DNA of 64,000 nucleotides from Sandaracinus amylolyticus (lineage in GTDB: Bacteria; Myxococcota_A; Polyangia; Polyangiales; Sandaracinaceae), in the NCBI RefSeq assembly GCF_021631985.1, contig NZ_CP070225.1:7626001-7690000 (forward strand). Direction: 5' to 3'. The translations under genes and the position numbers were made by a program. Under the pieces are notes generated by a model. The model did no database searches. It was not told the origin of the DNA and saw only the letters and a list, made by a program, of their open reading frames with translations. Position 1 is the first letter of the stretch, and each line of letters opens with the position of its first letter. Of this stretch, positions 1 through 9,382 are shown piece by piece.

Positions 1-1389
1 GCGATGCGCTGCGACTACGACGCGTTCCTCCCGCAGGGCGACGACACGCCGGTCGGCGACCTCACGCTGCGCGAGGTCGCGCTCTACCAGGGCGTGAAGG
101 TGACGATCGCGCGCGACGGAGAGGCGGTCGCGCCGAACGCGCCGATCGTCGCGAACCGCGGCGCCCTGCTGCGTCTCTTCGTCGCGCCGCGCTCGGGCTA
201 CGTCCCGCGCGAGCTCGTGGCGCGCGTGCAGCTCGGGGATGCGGCGCCGATCGAGGCGCGCGCGACGCTCATCGACGTCTCGCGCGACGACGCGCTCGGG
301 TCGACGTTCAACCTCTCGATCCCGCCCGCGGCGCTCACGCCCGACGTGCCGATCTCGGTCGGCATCTACGATCCCGCGGCGCGCTGCGGCGGTGGCTCTC
401 CCGACGTCGCGCCCGCGCGCTTCCCCGCGGCCGGTACCGCGCTCCTGCCCGCGCGCTCGATGGGCGGCACGTTCCGCATCGTGCTCGTGCCGGTGCGCTA
501 CACCGCGGACGGCTCGGGCCGCCTGCCCGACACCAGCGGCGCGAACGTGCAGCGCTTCGCCGACGAGGCGATGCGGCTCTTCCCGGTGGAAGGCGTCGAC
601 GTGACGGTGCGCGCGCGACCGCTCGACTGGCCCAACACGATCGGCGCCGACGGCAGCGGATGGTCCGCGCTGCTCAACGAGTGCGGGAACCAGCGCGCGC
701 AGGACGGCGCGCCGCCCGACACCTACTACTACTGCCTCTTCTCGCCGTCCCAGTCGTTCGGCGACTTCTGCGGGCGCGGCTGCGTCGCGGGGCTCGGGTT
801 CGTACCGGGGGCGCAGGACGATCGCGCGCGCGTCAGCATCGGCCTCGGCTACTCGGGCACCCAGGGCACGTTCGTGCACGAGGTCGGGCACACGCTCGGT
901 CGACCGCACGCGCCGTGCGGCGGCGTCGCGGGCCCCGATCCCTCGTTCCCCTACGCCGGCGGCAGCATCGGCAGCTGGGGCTACGACATCCTCACCGGGG
1001 AGCTGAAGGATCCCGCGCAGCACGCCGACATCCTCGGCTACTGCGATCCCACGTGGATCAGCGACTACAACTACGGGCTCATCTTCGATCGGATCCGCGC
1101 GGTGCGCGGCACCCGCGCGCTGATCGCGGCGCAGCCCCAGACCTACGCGACGATCGTCGTCGACGTCGACGGCAGCCTCTCGTGGGGCAGCGAGGTCGAG
1201 CTCCAGCTGCCGCCCCAGGGCGAGCCGGTGCGCGCGACCTGGAGCGATGCGAGCGGCGCGAGCGAGAGCGTCGACGCGGTGTTCGCGCAGGTCGATCACA
1301 TCGACGGAGGCATCGTCTACGTGCCCATGCCGAGCGGCGCCGCGACGCGCGTCGCGCTGCCCGGGTACGGAGCCCTCGACGTGCGCTGA
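1..1389 (+). CDS. Secreted zinc metalloprotease, M66-like (5' end outside window)
   Basis: The reading frame is open from the first base, and no signal peptide is visible, so the N-terminus probably lies upstream; the first in-window Met is at position 4. Counting from that Met, HEVGHTLGRPH at residues 292-302 gives the HExxHxxGxxH zinc signature (ligands H292, H296, H302; catalytic E293). Several cysteines surround the site (Cys-rich stretch before it and HAPC directly after), which suits an exported, disulfide-bonded enzyme. The N-terminal 250 residues look beta-rich, as in M66/StcE-like or gametolysin-like proteases. The protein probably degrades extracellular protein, but its substrate cannot be read from the sequence. 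Family assignment rests on the motif and general layout only. Confidence 0.75.
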   Translation, partial: AMRCDYDAFLPQGDDTPVGDLTLREVALYQGVKVTIARDGEAVAPNAPIVANRGALLRLFVAPRSGYVPRELVARVQLGDAAPIEARATLIDVSRDDALGSTFNLSIPPAALTPDVPISVGIYDPAARCGGGSPDVAPARFPAAGTALLPARSMGGTFRIVLVPVRYTADGSGRLPDTSGANVQRFADEAMRLFPVEGVDVTVRARPLDWPNTIGADGSGWSALLNECGNQRAQDGAPPDTYYYCLFSPSQSFGDFCGRGCVAGLGFVPGAQDDRARVSIGLGYSGTQGTFVHEVGHTLGRPHAPCGGVAGPDPSFPYAGGSIGSWGYDILTGELKDPAQHADILGYCDPTWISDYNYGLIFDRIRAVRGTRALIAAQPQTYATIVVDVDGSLSWGSEVELQLPPQGEPVRATWSDASGASESVDAVFAQVDHIDGGIVYVPMPSGAATRVALPGYGALDVR

Positions 1390-1599
1390 TCCGAACGGCG
1401 AGCCCCGCGCGGCGATCCGCGCGCGCGGGGTCGACGCGCGAGGACCCACCATCACGCGGAGTCCGCGACGATCGGTCGACGGACGCTCGATGCGATGCGC
1501 GTCGGATCGCCCCCGACGCGGACGCACGCATCGACTCCACGAGGCCGCGTTGCCGCGCCCGACCCGGCGGCTATGCGGCCGAGATACGGGGGGAGACGC

Positions 1600-2529
1600 G
1601 TGCGCATCGACCGCATCACGCTGGGCGAGTGGCTCGAGCGCGCCGACGTCCTGCTCTCGATCGTGACCGAGCGCGAGGCCTTCCATGCTCGCGCGCTCGC
1701 CGCGCGCGTGACGCCATCGTGGGTCGACTCGACGCCGGTCGATCGGAGCGGACACGACGCCGCGCGCATCGAGATCGTGCTGCGCGTCCGGCTCGAGGCG
1801 CTGCGCGAGGTGCTCGACGAGCTGCCGACGATCGCGAGCGTGCTGCGCTCGGAGCGCATGCGCGCCGCAGCGACGCGCGATCGACTGCACGAGCTCCTGA
1901 GCGAGGGCGCACCCTCGGCCGGCGCGGTGCAGAGCACGTTGCTCGTCCTCGCGACGCAGCTCGCATCGATGCTCGAGCTGCGCATCCTCGCCGAGCGTGC
2001 CGTGCGCTCCGACGACGCGGAGCGCCTCGACGCGGAGCGCGCACGCTGGGTGGACGCCGCGCGCGGCGTGCTGCGCGCAGTGCTCGACGAGCACGAGAAC
2101 GAGGTGCGCGGAAGGCCGCTCGAGGGACGCGTCGTGCTCGTCGGCGCGAGCTCGCTCGCGACCCTCGCGCGGCTGACCCAGATGCTCGAGCGCGCGGGCG
2201 CGACGACGGTGCTCGCGAGCTCGCGCGCCAGCGCGGAGTCGCTCCTGCGCTGGTTCCACGTCGACGCGGTGCTCTGCTTCCTCGCGAGCGCCGACGATCC
2301 GATCGCATGCATCGCGCTCGACGCGCGCGAGGCCGCGGGTGGTCGGCCGTGCCCGCTCTTCGTCGCGCTCCTCGCGCCCCACGCGGACGTGGCGGCCGAG
2401 CGCAGCACCGAGCTCGGGTTCGACGCGGCGATCCCGATCGCGTTCGCGCCGCGCGATGCGCTCACGATCGCGATGGCCCTCGCGCTGCGTGCGCGTCGCG
2501 ATGGTGTGGCGAGCGACCACGCCTCCTGA
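1600..2529 (+). CDS. Protein with degenerate response-regulator receiver domain
   Basis: This 309-aa protein starts best at GTG 1600, which has a G-rich Shine-Dalgarno (GGGGGGAGA, 1587-1594) at good spacing; the frame is open further upstream. Residues 1-170 are mostly helical with many Arg/Glu/Leu and may form a coiled bundle. From about residue 185 the pattern VVLVGASSLATLARL resembles beta1-alpha1 of a receiver domain. However, the acidic pair after beta1, the phosphoacceptor Asp after beta3 (here VLCFL) and the beta5 Lys (here IAFAP) are all absent. It is therefore a pseudo-receiver that cannot be phosphorylated in the usual way. It lies 83 bp before a hybrid histidine kinase and may act with it; this is an inference. 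Confidence 0.6.
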   Translation: MRIDRITLGEWLERADVLLSIVTEREAFHARALAARVTPSWVDSTPVDRSGHDAARIEIVLRVRLEALREVLDELPTIASVLRSERMRAAATRDRLHELLSEGAPSAGAVQSTLLVLATQLASMLELRILAERAVRSDDAERLDAERARWVDAARGVLRAVLDEHENEVRGRPLEGRVVLVGASSLATLARLTQMLERAGATTVLASSRASAESLLRWFHVDAVLCFLASADDPIACIALDAREAAGGRPCPLFVALLAPHADVAAERSTELGFDAAIPIAFAPRDALTIAMALALRARRDGVASDHAS

Positions 2530-2612
2530 GCCCCGCCATCGCGCCAGGGTGCCACCTCGAACCATCCGCCCTATATCGGAGCTGCGCGCCGCCGCGGTGG
2601 GGCGAGCCCCAC

Positions 2613-5087
2613 ATGCATCATCACGCGATCTTCGACGCCTCTCCCAACGCGTACATGGTGCTCGATCGCGAGCTCCGATACGTCGCCGCGAACGAGGCGT
2701 ACCTGCGGATCACCGCGAGCCGGCTCGAGGATCTGATCGGGCGCGGGATCTTCGAGGTCTTCCCCCACGATCCCGAGCAGCCCGACAACGACAGCGCGCG
2801 CCTCCTGCGCGCGTCCCTCGACCGCACGCTGCGCACCAAACGACGCGATCACCTCGCGCTGATCCGCTATCGCGTGCCGCGCGAGACACCGGAAGGCGTC
2901 GTCCTCGAGGAGCGCTGCTGGAGCGCGACCCACACGCCGATCCTCGATGCGCAGGGCGAGGTCGCGTACGTGCTGCAGCACACCAGCGACGTGACCGAGC
3001 TCGAGCGCCTGCGCGCCGCCGCGGGCCAGGCGATCAGCGGCACGCGGGAGCAGCTCGAGGCAGACGTGCTCGCGCGCGCCAGCGCGGTGCAGGACACCAA
3101 CGTGGTGCTGGAAGCGGAGCGACGCCGACTGCGTCAGCTCTTCCGCCAGGCGCCGGGTTTCATGTGCGTGCTCGGCGGCCCCGAGCACGTGTTCGAGCTC
3201 GCGAACGCGGCGTACCTCGAGCTCGTCGGGGCGCGCGACGTCGTCGGCAAGACGGTGCGCGATGCGCTCCCCGAGGTCGCGGAGCAGGGCTTCATCGAGC
3301 TCCTCGATCGCGTGCGCAGCAGCGGCGAGCCGTTCGTCGGGGACAGCGTGCCGGTCGCGCTCGCGCGCGGAGGCCAGGTCGAGACGCGCTACCTCGACTT
3401 CGTGTACCAGCCGGTGATCGAAGCCGACGGAACGGTCTCCGGCATCTTCGTGCAGGGCCACGACGTGACCGAGGAGCGGCGCGCCCAGGACGAGGTCGCG
3501 CGCTATCGCGATCACCTCGAGGAGCTCGTCGCCGAGCGCACGCGCGCGCTCGAGCAGAGCGAGGCCGCGCTCCGCCAGGCGCAGAAGATGGAAGCGGTGG
3601 GGAGCCTCACCGGCGGCGTCGCGCACGACTTCAACAACCTGCTGCAGGTGATCGCGGGCAACCTCGCGCTGCTCGCGCCGGACGTCGCGGGCGATCCGCG
3701 CGCGACCCGCCGCCTGCGCGAGGCGATGAGCGCGGTGGAGCGCGGCGCGAGGCTCTCGTCGCAGCTCCTCGCGTTCGCGCGGCGTCAGGAGCTCGAGCCC
3801 GAGGTGGTCGATCTCGATCGGCTCATGCACGACGTCGAGCCGCTGCTGCGGCGCGCGGTCGGCGAGCGCATCGAGATCGTCCGCGACGTGCAGCCCGATC
3901 TCTGGCGGACGTTCGTCGATCGCAACCAGCTCGACAACGTGATCCTCAACCTCGCGATCAACGCGCGCGACGCGATGGACGGCACCGGGCGGCTCGAGAT
4001 CTCGGCGCGCAACGTGACGCTCGACGCCTCGACGCACCCCGAGGCGAGCGCCGGCGATCACGTGCTGCTCGCGATCACCGACACCGGGTGCGGCATGACG
4101 CGCGAGGTGATCGAGCGCGCGTTCGAGCCGTTCTTCACGACGAAGGCCGAGGGGCGCGGCACCGGGCTCGGCCTGAGCATGGTCTACGGGTTCGTGCGCC
4201 AGACCGGCGGCCACGTCGCGATCGAGAGCGAGCCCAGCCGCGGCACCACGATCGAGGTGTACCTGCCGCGCACCGATCGCATCGCCGAGAGCGTGCGCGC
4301 GGCGGAGACGGCGAGCAGCGTCGTGCGCGGGGGCACCGAGACGATCCTCGTGCTCGAGGACGATCCCGCGGTGCGCGCGACGGTGAGCGATCTGCTGCGC
4401 GATCTCGGCTACCGCGTGATCGAGGCGGAGAGCGGTCCGCGCGCGCTGGAGATCCTGCAGGGCCGCACCCCGATCGATCTGCTCTTCGTCGACGTCGTCG
4501 TGCCGGGCGCGCTGCGCAGCCACGAGATCGCCGAGCGCGCGGAGGCGATGCGCCCGGGGCTCGCGGTGCTCTTCACGTCGGGCTATCGCGACGACACCGG
4601 GGCGAACGAAGCGCTGCTCCGGCGCCGCGCGCACCTGGTGCGGAAGCCCTACCCGCGCGCCGAGCTCGCGCGTCGGGTGCGCGAGACGCTCGAGGCACGC
4701 TCGCGATCGGGCGGCGCGATGCGCGTGCTGGTCGTGGAGGACGACGACGACTCGCGCGAGCTCGCGGGCGAGATGCTCGCGGCGCTCGGCCACGAGGTGC
4801 AGAGCGCGGCGACCGGCGAGCAGGCGCGCGAAGCGCTGCGGAGCGCACGCTTCGACGTGCTCTTCACCGACGTCGGGCTCCCCGACGTCTCGGGGGTCGA
4901 GCTCGCGCGCGGCGCGATGCGCGATCAGGCCGAGCTCGGTGTGGTGCTCGCGTCGGGCTACGGCGAGCAGGCGCGCGAGGACGACGACGCCGAGCTCGCG
5001 CGCGCGGTCGTGCTGACGAAGCCGTACCTCCCGACCCAGATCGAGTCGGCGCTGCGCGCCGCGACGCGCGTTCGAGCCGGCGCCTGA
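2613..5087 (+). CDS. Hybrid sensor histidine kinase (PAS-PAS-HisKA-HATPase-REC-REC)
   Basis: This is an 824-aa cytoplasmic hybrid kinase without membrane segments, starting at ATG 2613. Two PAS domains (about residues 5-130 and 170-290) are joined by coiled-coil linkers. A HisKA domain with VAHDFNNLL places the phosphorylated His at 338. The HATPase domain has an N-box (NLAINARDAMD), G1 (DTGCGM) and G2 (GRGTGLGLSM). Two receivers follow: REC1 with phospho-Asp 627 (FVDVVVPG) and KPY, and REC2 with phospho-Asp 753 (FTDVGLPD) and KPY. The second receiver is the C-terminal domain, so a downstream phosphotransfer protein or partner is probably encoded elsewhere. Signal and output are unknown. The upstream pseudo-receiver gene may be a partner. 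Confidence 0.93.
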   Translation: MHHHAIFDASPNAYMVLDRELRYVAANEAYLRITASRLEDLIGRGIFEVFPHDPEQPDNDSARLLRASLDRTLRTKRRDHLALIRYRVPRETPEGVVLEERCWSATHTPILDAQGEVAYVLQHTSDVTELERLRAAAGQAISGTREQLEADVLARASAVQDTNVVLEAERRRLRQLFRQAPGFMCVLGGPEHVFELANAAYLELVGARDVVGKTVRDALPEVAEQGFIELLDRVRSSGEPFVGDSVPVALARGGQVETRYLDFVYQPVIEADGTVSGIFVQGHDVTEERRAQDEVARYRDHLEELVAERTRALEQSEAALRQAQKMEAVGSLTGGVAHDFNNLLQVIAGNLALLAPDVAGDPRATRRLREAMSAVERGARLSSQLLAFARRQELEPEVVDLDRLMHDVEPLLRRAVGERIEIVRDVQPDLWRTFVDRNQLDNVILNLAINARDAMDGTGRLEISARNVTLDASTHPEASAGDHVLLAITDTGCGMTREVIERAFEPFFTTKAEGRGTGLGLSMVYGFVRQTGGHVAIESEPSRGTTIEVYLPRTDRIAESVRAAETASSVVRGGTETILVLEDDPAVRATVSDLLRDLGYRVIEAESGPRALEILQGRTPIDLLFVDVVVPGALRSHEIAERAEAMRPGLAVLFTSGYRDDTGANEALLRRRAHLVRKPYPRAELARRVRETLEARSRSGGAMRVLVVEDDDDSRELAGEMLAALGHEVQSAATGEQAREALRSARFDVLFTDVGLPDVSGVELARGAMRDQAELGVVLASGYGEQAREDDDAELARAVVLTKPYLPTQIESALRAATRVRAGA

Positions 5088-5091
5088 TCGA

Positions 5092-5865
5092 TCACAGCGT
5101 CTTGGTCGCGCCGCCGTCGACGTCGACGATCGCGCCCTGCAGGTAGCTCGCGATCGGCGAGGCGAGGAACGCGACCACGCGCGCGATGTCCTCGGGCTCG
5201 CCGAAGCGCGGGATCCCCATCGCCGCGACCATGCGCCGCGCGGCCTCGTCCTCCGAGACTCCCTCGTGCGCCGCGGCGTTGCGGATGCGGGTGCGGAGCC
5301 GCTCGGTCGCGATCGCGCCGGGGTTGATCGCGTTGACGCGCACGCCGCGCGTCGCGCCGCGATCGGCGAGCACCTTGGTCAGGTTCGACAGGGCCGCGTT
5401 CACCGCGCCGCCGATCGCGAACTCCGCGGTGCCGGTGCGCCCGCCGATGCCGATCACGTTCACGATCGCGCCGCGGCTCGCCTCGAGGTGCGCCCACGCC
5501 GCGCGGCACAGGCGCATCGCGCCGAAGAGCTTGAGCGCGAAGCCGTCGGCCCACTCGTCGTCGGTGAGCGCGAGGAAGTCGCCGCGCTTGGTCGCGCCCG
5601 CGTTGTTCACCACCACGTCGATGGCGCCGAAGCGCGCGATCGTGGCGTCGACCACGCGCTGCGGCGCATCGGGCAGGCGCAGATCGATCGCCATCACGAG
5701 GCTCTCGGTGCCGAGCTCGCGCGACAGCGCATCGAGGAGCTCCTGCGAGCGCGCGACGAGCACGAGCTTCACGCCCTCTCGCGAGAGGGTCTGCGCGATC
5801 GCGCGGCCGATGCCGCGGCTCGCGCCGGTGACGATCGCGACCTTGCCGGTGAGCTGCAGATCCAT
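5092..5865 (-). CDS. Short-chain dehydrogenase/reductase-fold protein with altered active site
   Basis: This 257-aa Rossmann-fold protein starts at ATG 5865 (MDLQLTGKVAIVTG). The cofactor loop TGASRGIG (13-20) and the NNAG motif (87-90) are intact, so it should bind NAD(P). The catalytic YxxxK motif is not present: Phe149 sits where Tyr is expected and Gly153 where Lys is expected, and no Ser is seen at the usual place after IVN (IVNVIGIGG). The C-terminal NPGAIATE and the DVDGG end are typical of 3-oxoacyl-reductase-like SDRs. It may be a non-reductive relative or act on an unusual substrate. It converges on the hybrid kinase gene with only 4 bp between stops. Confidence 0.85.
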   Translation of the reverse strand: MDLQLTGKVAIVTGASRGIGRAIAQTLSREGVKLVLVARSQELLDALSRELGTESLVMAIDLRLPDAPQRVVDATIARFGAIDVVVNNAGATKRGDFLALTDDEWADGFALKLFGAMRLCRAAWAHLEASRGAIVNVIGIGGRTGTAEFAIGGAVNAALSNLTKVLADRGATRGVRVNAINPGAIATERLRTRIRNAAAHEGVSEDEAARRMVAAMGIPRFGEPEDIARVVAFLASPIASYLQGAIVDVDGGATKTL

Positions 5866-5993
5866 CGCGCGAGGCGTAGCGCGGATCGCTGCCGTGGTCT
5901 GGCGTCTCCAGCGGTCGCGCGGCGCGGCGCTTGCTGTTCGATGCGCGGTTTCGACATCGGCGCGCGTCGCGCGCGCCGCGGGAGGATCGCGCG

Positions 5994-6635
5994 ATGGTGT
6001 CGGGCAGGACGAGGAGCGATCTCGCGATCGCATGCGCGCTCGGGCTCGCGCTCACGGGATGTGTCGGCGTGATCAGCGGGCCGCTGGGCGAGAACCAGCC
6101 ACCGCCGACGGGGAACGGCGATGCCGGTCGCGCGCCGTGGGACGCCGGCGCGCAGCCGCCGCCCGACGACGACGCGGGCGCACCGCCGATCGACGAGGTC
6201 GATGCGGGCGCCGACGATCCCGAGCCCGACTCCGGCGTGACGATCCCGCTCGATCCCGACGCGGGCACGCCCGATCCCGGCGGCGACGCAGGCCCCGAGC
6301 CCGACCCCGGCGCGGTCGCGTTCTCCGAGATCGTCTCGATCCTCAACGGCGGCCGCTGCGGGCCCTGCCACACGTCGAACGAGGCGGGTGGCCTGCGAAT
6401 CTCGACCAACGCCGCGCAGATGCATCGCGAGCTCACCGGCGACGCGCGCGCCAGCAGCGAGTGCTCGCCGGCCGACTATCGCGTCGTGCCCGGCCAGCCC
6501 GGGCAGTCCGCGCTCTACCAGCGTCTCGTGGGCAGCGGCTGCGGCGTGATGCCGCCCTCGGGTGGTCCCGTCTCCGCGGCCGCGCTCGAGACCGTGCGCG
6601 CGTGGATCGAGGAGGGCGCGATCGGGCCCGAGTGA
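5994..6635 (+). CDS. Lipoprotein with C-type haem motif
   Basis: This 213-aa predicted lipoprotein starts at ATG 5994 with a GGAGGA Shine-Dalgarno at 5981. The signal ends in a lipobox (LALTGC, Cys23). Residues 30-108 are a low-complexity linker rich in Pro, Asp, Ala and Gly. The C-terminal domain has one CxxCH haem-attachment motif (C122, C125, H126) and a later MPPSGG that could supply a Met ligand. This suggests a small cytochrome-c-like electron carrier tethered to the envelope. The end of the protein (RVVPG...LETVRAWIEEGA) is clearly related to the lipoprotein at 33757-34326. Redox function is inferred from the motif alone. Confidence 0.8.
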   Translation: MVSGRTRSDLAIACALGLALTGCVGVISGPLGENQPPPTGNGDAGRAPWDAGAQPPPDDDAGAPPIDEVDAGADDPEPDSGVTIPLDPDAGTPDPGGDAGPEPDPGAVAFSEIVSILNGGRCGPCHTSNEAGGLRISTNAAQMHRELTGDARASSECSPADYRVVPGQPGQSALYQRLVGSGCGVMPPSGGPVSAAALETVRAWIEEGAIGPE

Positions 6636-6743
6636 AAGAACGTCGAGCGCGCCGTGCGCCTCGTGCCAGCGAGGTGCGCGGCGCGCCCGTCGGAGCGGCG
6701 CGTGCTCCGCTCCGTGGTGATGGGACTCGCGAGGAGGCCGGAC

Positions 6744-7346
6744 GTGGTTCGACGGCGCTGGATCGCGGAGCTCGTGTCGATGGTCGCGCTCGCGTGCGGC
6801 ACCTCGGTGATCGCGGTGCCGCTGCACGCCGCGCCTCCACCACGCACCTTCCTGCTGCGGGTGCACGTCCCGCCCTCCACCGTCGACGACGGGTTCGTCG
6901 ATGCGCGCGTGGAATTCGCGAACGCGCTCTTCGCGCCCGCGAGCGTGCGCTTCGTGGTCGACGAGCGCGTCGCGCTGCACCCCGCGCGTGCGAGCGTCCG
7001 CAGCGCGCTCGACGTCGTGCAGCTCGCGGAGATCGTCGACGGCTCGCGCATCGACGTGCTCGTGGTGCGCGACCTCCACGTCGGCGACGACGCGGTCGGC
7101 TTCTGCGTGCCGCGGGTCGGTCCGCTCGATCCCTTCGTGCTGATCACCGAGCACGCCGGCGAAGAGACCCTCGCGCACGAGCTCGGGCACTACTTCGGCA
7201 ACGCGCACTCGTCGACGCCGGGCAACGTGATGTGGCCCTACGTCGGCCGCGGCTTCGGCGCGCACTTCTTCGATGGCTCGCAGCTCGCGATCATCGACGC
7301 TCGCGCACGACGCTTCGCGGCCGACGGGCGGCCCGCCACGCGATGA
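6744..7346 (+). CDS. Secreted metzincin-type zinc metalloprotease
   Basis: GTG 6744 is preferred because GAGGAGG lies 6 bp upstream and the protein then begins with an Arg-rich n-region and a hydrophobic stretch ending LHAAPPP, a plausible signal peptide; the frame is open further back to 6654. The 200-aa product has HELGHYFGNAH at residues 145-155 (HExxHxxxxxH) and a following GNVMWPY that looks like a metzincin Met-turn. This supports an extracellular zinc peptidase with a compact catalytic domain and no extra domains. It abuts the convergent fghA gene with no gap. Substrate unknown. Confidence 0.78.
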   Translation: MVRRRWIAELVSMVALACGTSVIAVPLHAAPPPRTFLLRVHVPPSTVDDGFVDARVEFANALFAPASVRFVVDERVALHPARASVRSALDVVQLAEIVDGSRIDVLVVRDLHVGDDAVGFCVPRVGPLDPFVLITEHAGEETLAHELGHYFGNAHSSTPGNVMWPYVGRGFGAHFFDGSQLAIIDARARRFAADGRPATR

Positions 7347-8201
7347 TCAGCCCGCCAGCAGCGCGGCGTGATGGCGGAGGTGATCCGCCATGAACGTCGC
7401 GATGAAGTAGTAGCTGTGGTCGTAGCCCTCGTGACGCCGCAGCCGGAGCTTCTGCCCCGACGCCGCGCACGCCGCCTCGAAGCGCTCGGGCTGGAGCTCG
7501 CGCTCGAGGAATTTGTCGGCCATCCCCTGGTCCACCAGGATCTCGCTCGCGAGCTGCGTCCTCTTCACCAGCTCGGTCGCGTCGTGCTCGCGCCACGCCG
7601 CGCGATCGGGGCCGAGATAGCCGGTGAACGCCTTCACGCCCCACGGCACCTCGCCCGGCGCGACGATCGGCGCGAGCGCCGACACGCTGCGATACCGATC
7701 GGGATGGCGCAGCGCGAGCGTGAGCGCGCCGTGCCCGCCCATCGAGTGTCCGAAGATCCCGCGCGCATCGCTGCGCACCGGGAAGTGACGCTCGACCCAC
7801 GCCGGCAGCTCCGACAGGACGTGGGTCTCCATGCGATAGCTCGCGGACCACGGCGACTGCGTCGCATCGAGGTAGAAGCCCGCCGCGACGCCGAAGTCCC
7901 AGCTCGCGTCGTCGCCGGGGTAGCGCGTCGCGCGCGGGCTCGTGTCGCACGCGACCAGCGCGAGGCCGAGCTCCGCCGCGACCGCGTGGGCCTGCCCCTT
8001 GGTGGGCAGGTGCTCTTCGCTGCAGGTGAGCCCCGCGAGGTAGTAGACGGCGGGCACGCGCTCGCCGCGCAGCGCCGCGGGCGGCAGGTACACCGAGAAC
8101 CGCATCGGCGACGCGCACGCGGCGCTCGGGTGCTCGTAGAAGCCCTGCCGCCCGCCGAAGCACGCATGCTCGGAGCGGATGACGAGATCGTTGGAGCTCA
8201 T
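7347..8201 (-). CDS. fghA: S-formylglutathione hydrolase
   Basis: This 284-aa esterase of the alpha/beta hydrolase fold hydrolyses S-formylglutathione to formate and glutathione, the second step of glutathione-dependent formaldehyde oxidation. The nucleophile is Ser153 in GHSMGG (151-156); Asp224 in VDQGMADKF and His262 in GYDHSYYF complete the triad. The length and the N-terminal YLAGLTCSEE segment match the esterase D family. The ATG at 8201 lies four bases after the stop of the dehydrogenase gene, so the two are surely cotranscribed. The role is cytoplasmic formaldehyde detoxification. Confidence 0.95.
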   Translation of the reverse strand: MSSNDLVIRSEHACFGGRQGFYEHPSAACASPMRFSVYLPPAALRGERVPAVYYLAGLTCSEEHLPTKGQAHAVAAELGLALVACDTSPRATRYPGDDASWDFGVAAGFYLDATQSPWSASYRMETHVLSELPAWVERHFPVRSDARGIFGHSMGGHGALTLALRHPDRYRSVSALAPIVAPGEVPWGVKAFTGYLGPDRAAWREHDATELVKRTQLASEILVDQGMADKFLERELQPERFEAACAASGQKLRLRRHEGYDHSYYFIATFMADHLRHHAALLAG

Positions 8202-8205
8202 ACGA

Positions 8206-9318
8206 TCACGAGTACTCGATGACGGTGCGGATCGAGGTGCCGGCGTGCATCAGGTCGAACGCCTCGTTGATGCGCTCGAGCGGGAGGCGATGCGTGATCA
8301 GCGGGTCGATCACGATCTTCTTGTCCATGTACCAGTCGACGATCTTCGGGACGTCGGTGCGTCCGCGCGCGCCGCCGAACGCGCTGCCCTTCCACACGCG
8401 CCCGGTGACGAGCTGGAACGGGCGCGTCGAGATCTCCTGCCCCGCGCCCGCGACGCCGATGATCACGCTCGTGCCCCAGCCGCGATGGCAGCACTCGAGC
8501 GCCTGACGCATCAGCTGCACGTTGCCGACGCACTCGAAGCTGTAGTCCGCGCCGCCGCCCGTGAGCTCGACGAGGTGCGCGACGAGATCGCCCTTCACGT
8601 CCTTGGGATTGACGAAGTGGGTCATTCCGAGCGAGCGCCCGAGCGCCTCGCGCGCCGGGTTGATGTCGACGCCGACGATCTTGTCCGCGCCGACCATCTT
8701 CGCGCCCTGGATCACGTTGAGCCCGATGCCGCCGAGGCCGAACACCACGACGTTCGCGCCGGGCTCGACCTTCGCCGTGAAGAGCACGGCGCCGATGCCG
8801 GTCGTGACGCCGCAGCCGACGTAGCAGATGGTGTCGAACGGCGCGTCGTTGCGGACCTTCGCGACGGCGATGTCGGGCAGCACCGTGTACTGCGAGAACG
8901 TCGAGCAGCCCATGTAGTGGTGGATGAGCTTCCCGTTCTTCGAGAAGCGGCTGGTGCCGTCGGGCATCAGACCCTTGCCCTGCGTGGCGCGGATCGCGGT
9001 GCAGAGGTTGGTCTTGCGGCTGAGGCACGACTTGCACTGCCGGCACTCGGGTGTGTAGAGCAGCACGACGTGATCGCCGGGCGACACGCTGGTCACGCCC
9101 GCGCCGACCTCGCGCACGATGCCCGCGCCTTCGTGCCCGAAGATGACGGGGAAGAGGCCCTCGGGATCCGCGCCCGAGCGAGTGAACTCGTCGGTGTGGC
9201 AGACGCCGGTGGCCTTGAGCTCGACGAGCACCTCGCCCGCCTTCGGCCCTTCGAGATCGACTTCTTCGACGACGAGAGGCTTGCCCGCCTCGTACGCGAC
9301 CGCAGCACGTGTCTTCAT
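8206..9318 (-). CDS. frmA: S-(hydroxymethyl)glutathione dehydrogenase (class III alcohol dehydrogenase)
   Basis: This 370-aa zinc- and NAD-dependent enzyme oxidises the glutathione adduct of formaldehyde to S-formylglutathione. Catalytic zinc ligands are Cys40, His62 and Cys169; structural zinc is bound by Cys92, Cys95, Cys98 and Cys106. The nucleotide-binding GLGGIG is at 194-199. Length and motifs match the class III family throughout. It is the first gene of a two-gene operon with fghA. A short repeat cluster lies immediately upstream. No dedicated FrmR-type regulator gene is seen next to it. Confidence 0.95.
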   Translation of the reverse strand: MKTRAAVAYEAGKPLVVEEVDLEGPKAGEVLVELKATGVCHTDEFTRSGADPEGLFPVIFGHEGAGIVREVGAGVTSVSPGDHVVLLYTPECRQCKSCLSRKTNLCTAIRATQGKGLMPDGTSRFSKNGKLIHHYMGCSTFSQYTVLPDIAVAKVRNDAPFDTICYVGCGVTTGIGAVLFTAKVEPGANVVVFGLGGIGLNVIQGAKMVGADKIVGVDINPAREALGRSLGMTHFVNPKDVKGDLVAHLVELTGGGADYSFECVGNVQLMRQALECCHRGWGTSVIIGVAGAGQEISTRPFQLVTGRVWKGSAFGGARGRTDVPKIVDWYMDKKIVIDPLITHRLPLERINEAFDLMHAGTSIRTVIEYS

Positions 9319-9382
9319 GCCGCGCAGCCTACCGAAGCATCACCGAGATGGACACCGCTCCGAACGAGGAAGGGACCCGCCG

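Noticed and set aside
660-2612. N-terminal extension of the hybrid kinase back to 660.
   Set aside because: The extended translation is Arg/Ala-rich and overlaps the metalloprotease and pseudo-receiver genes; the protein begins properly at ATG 2613.
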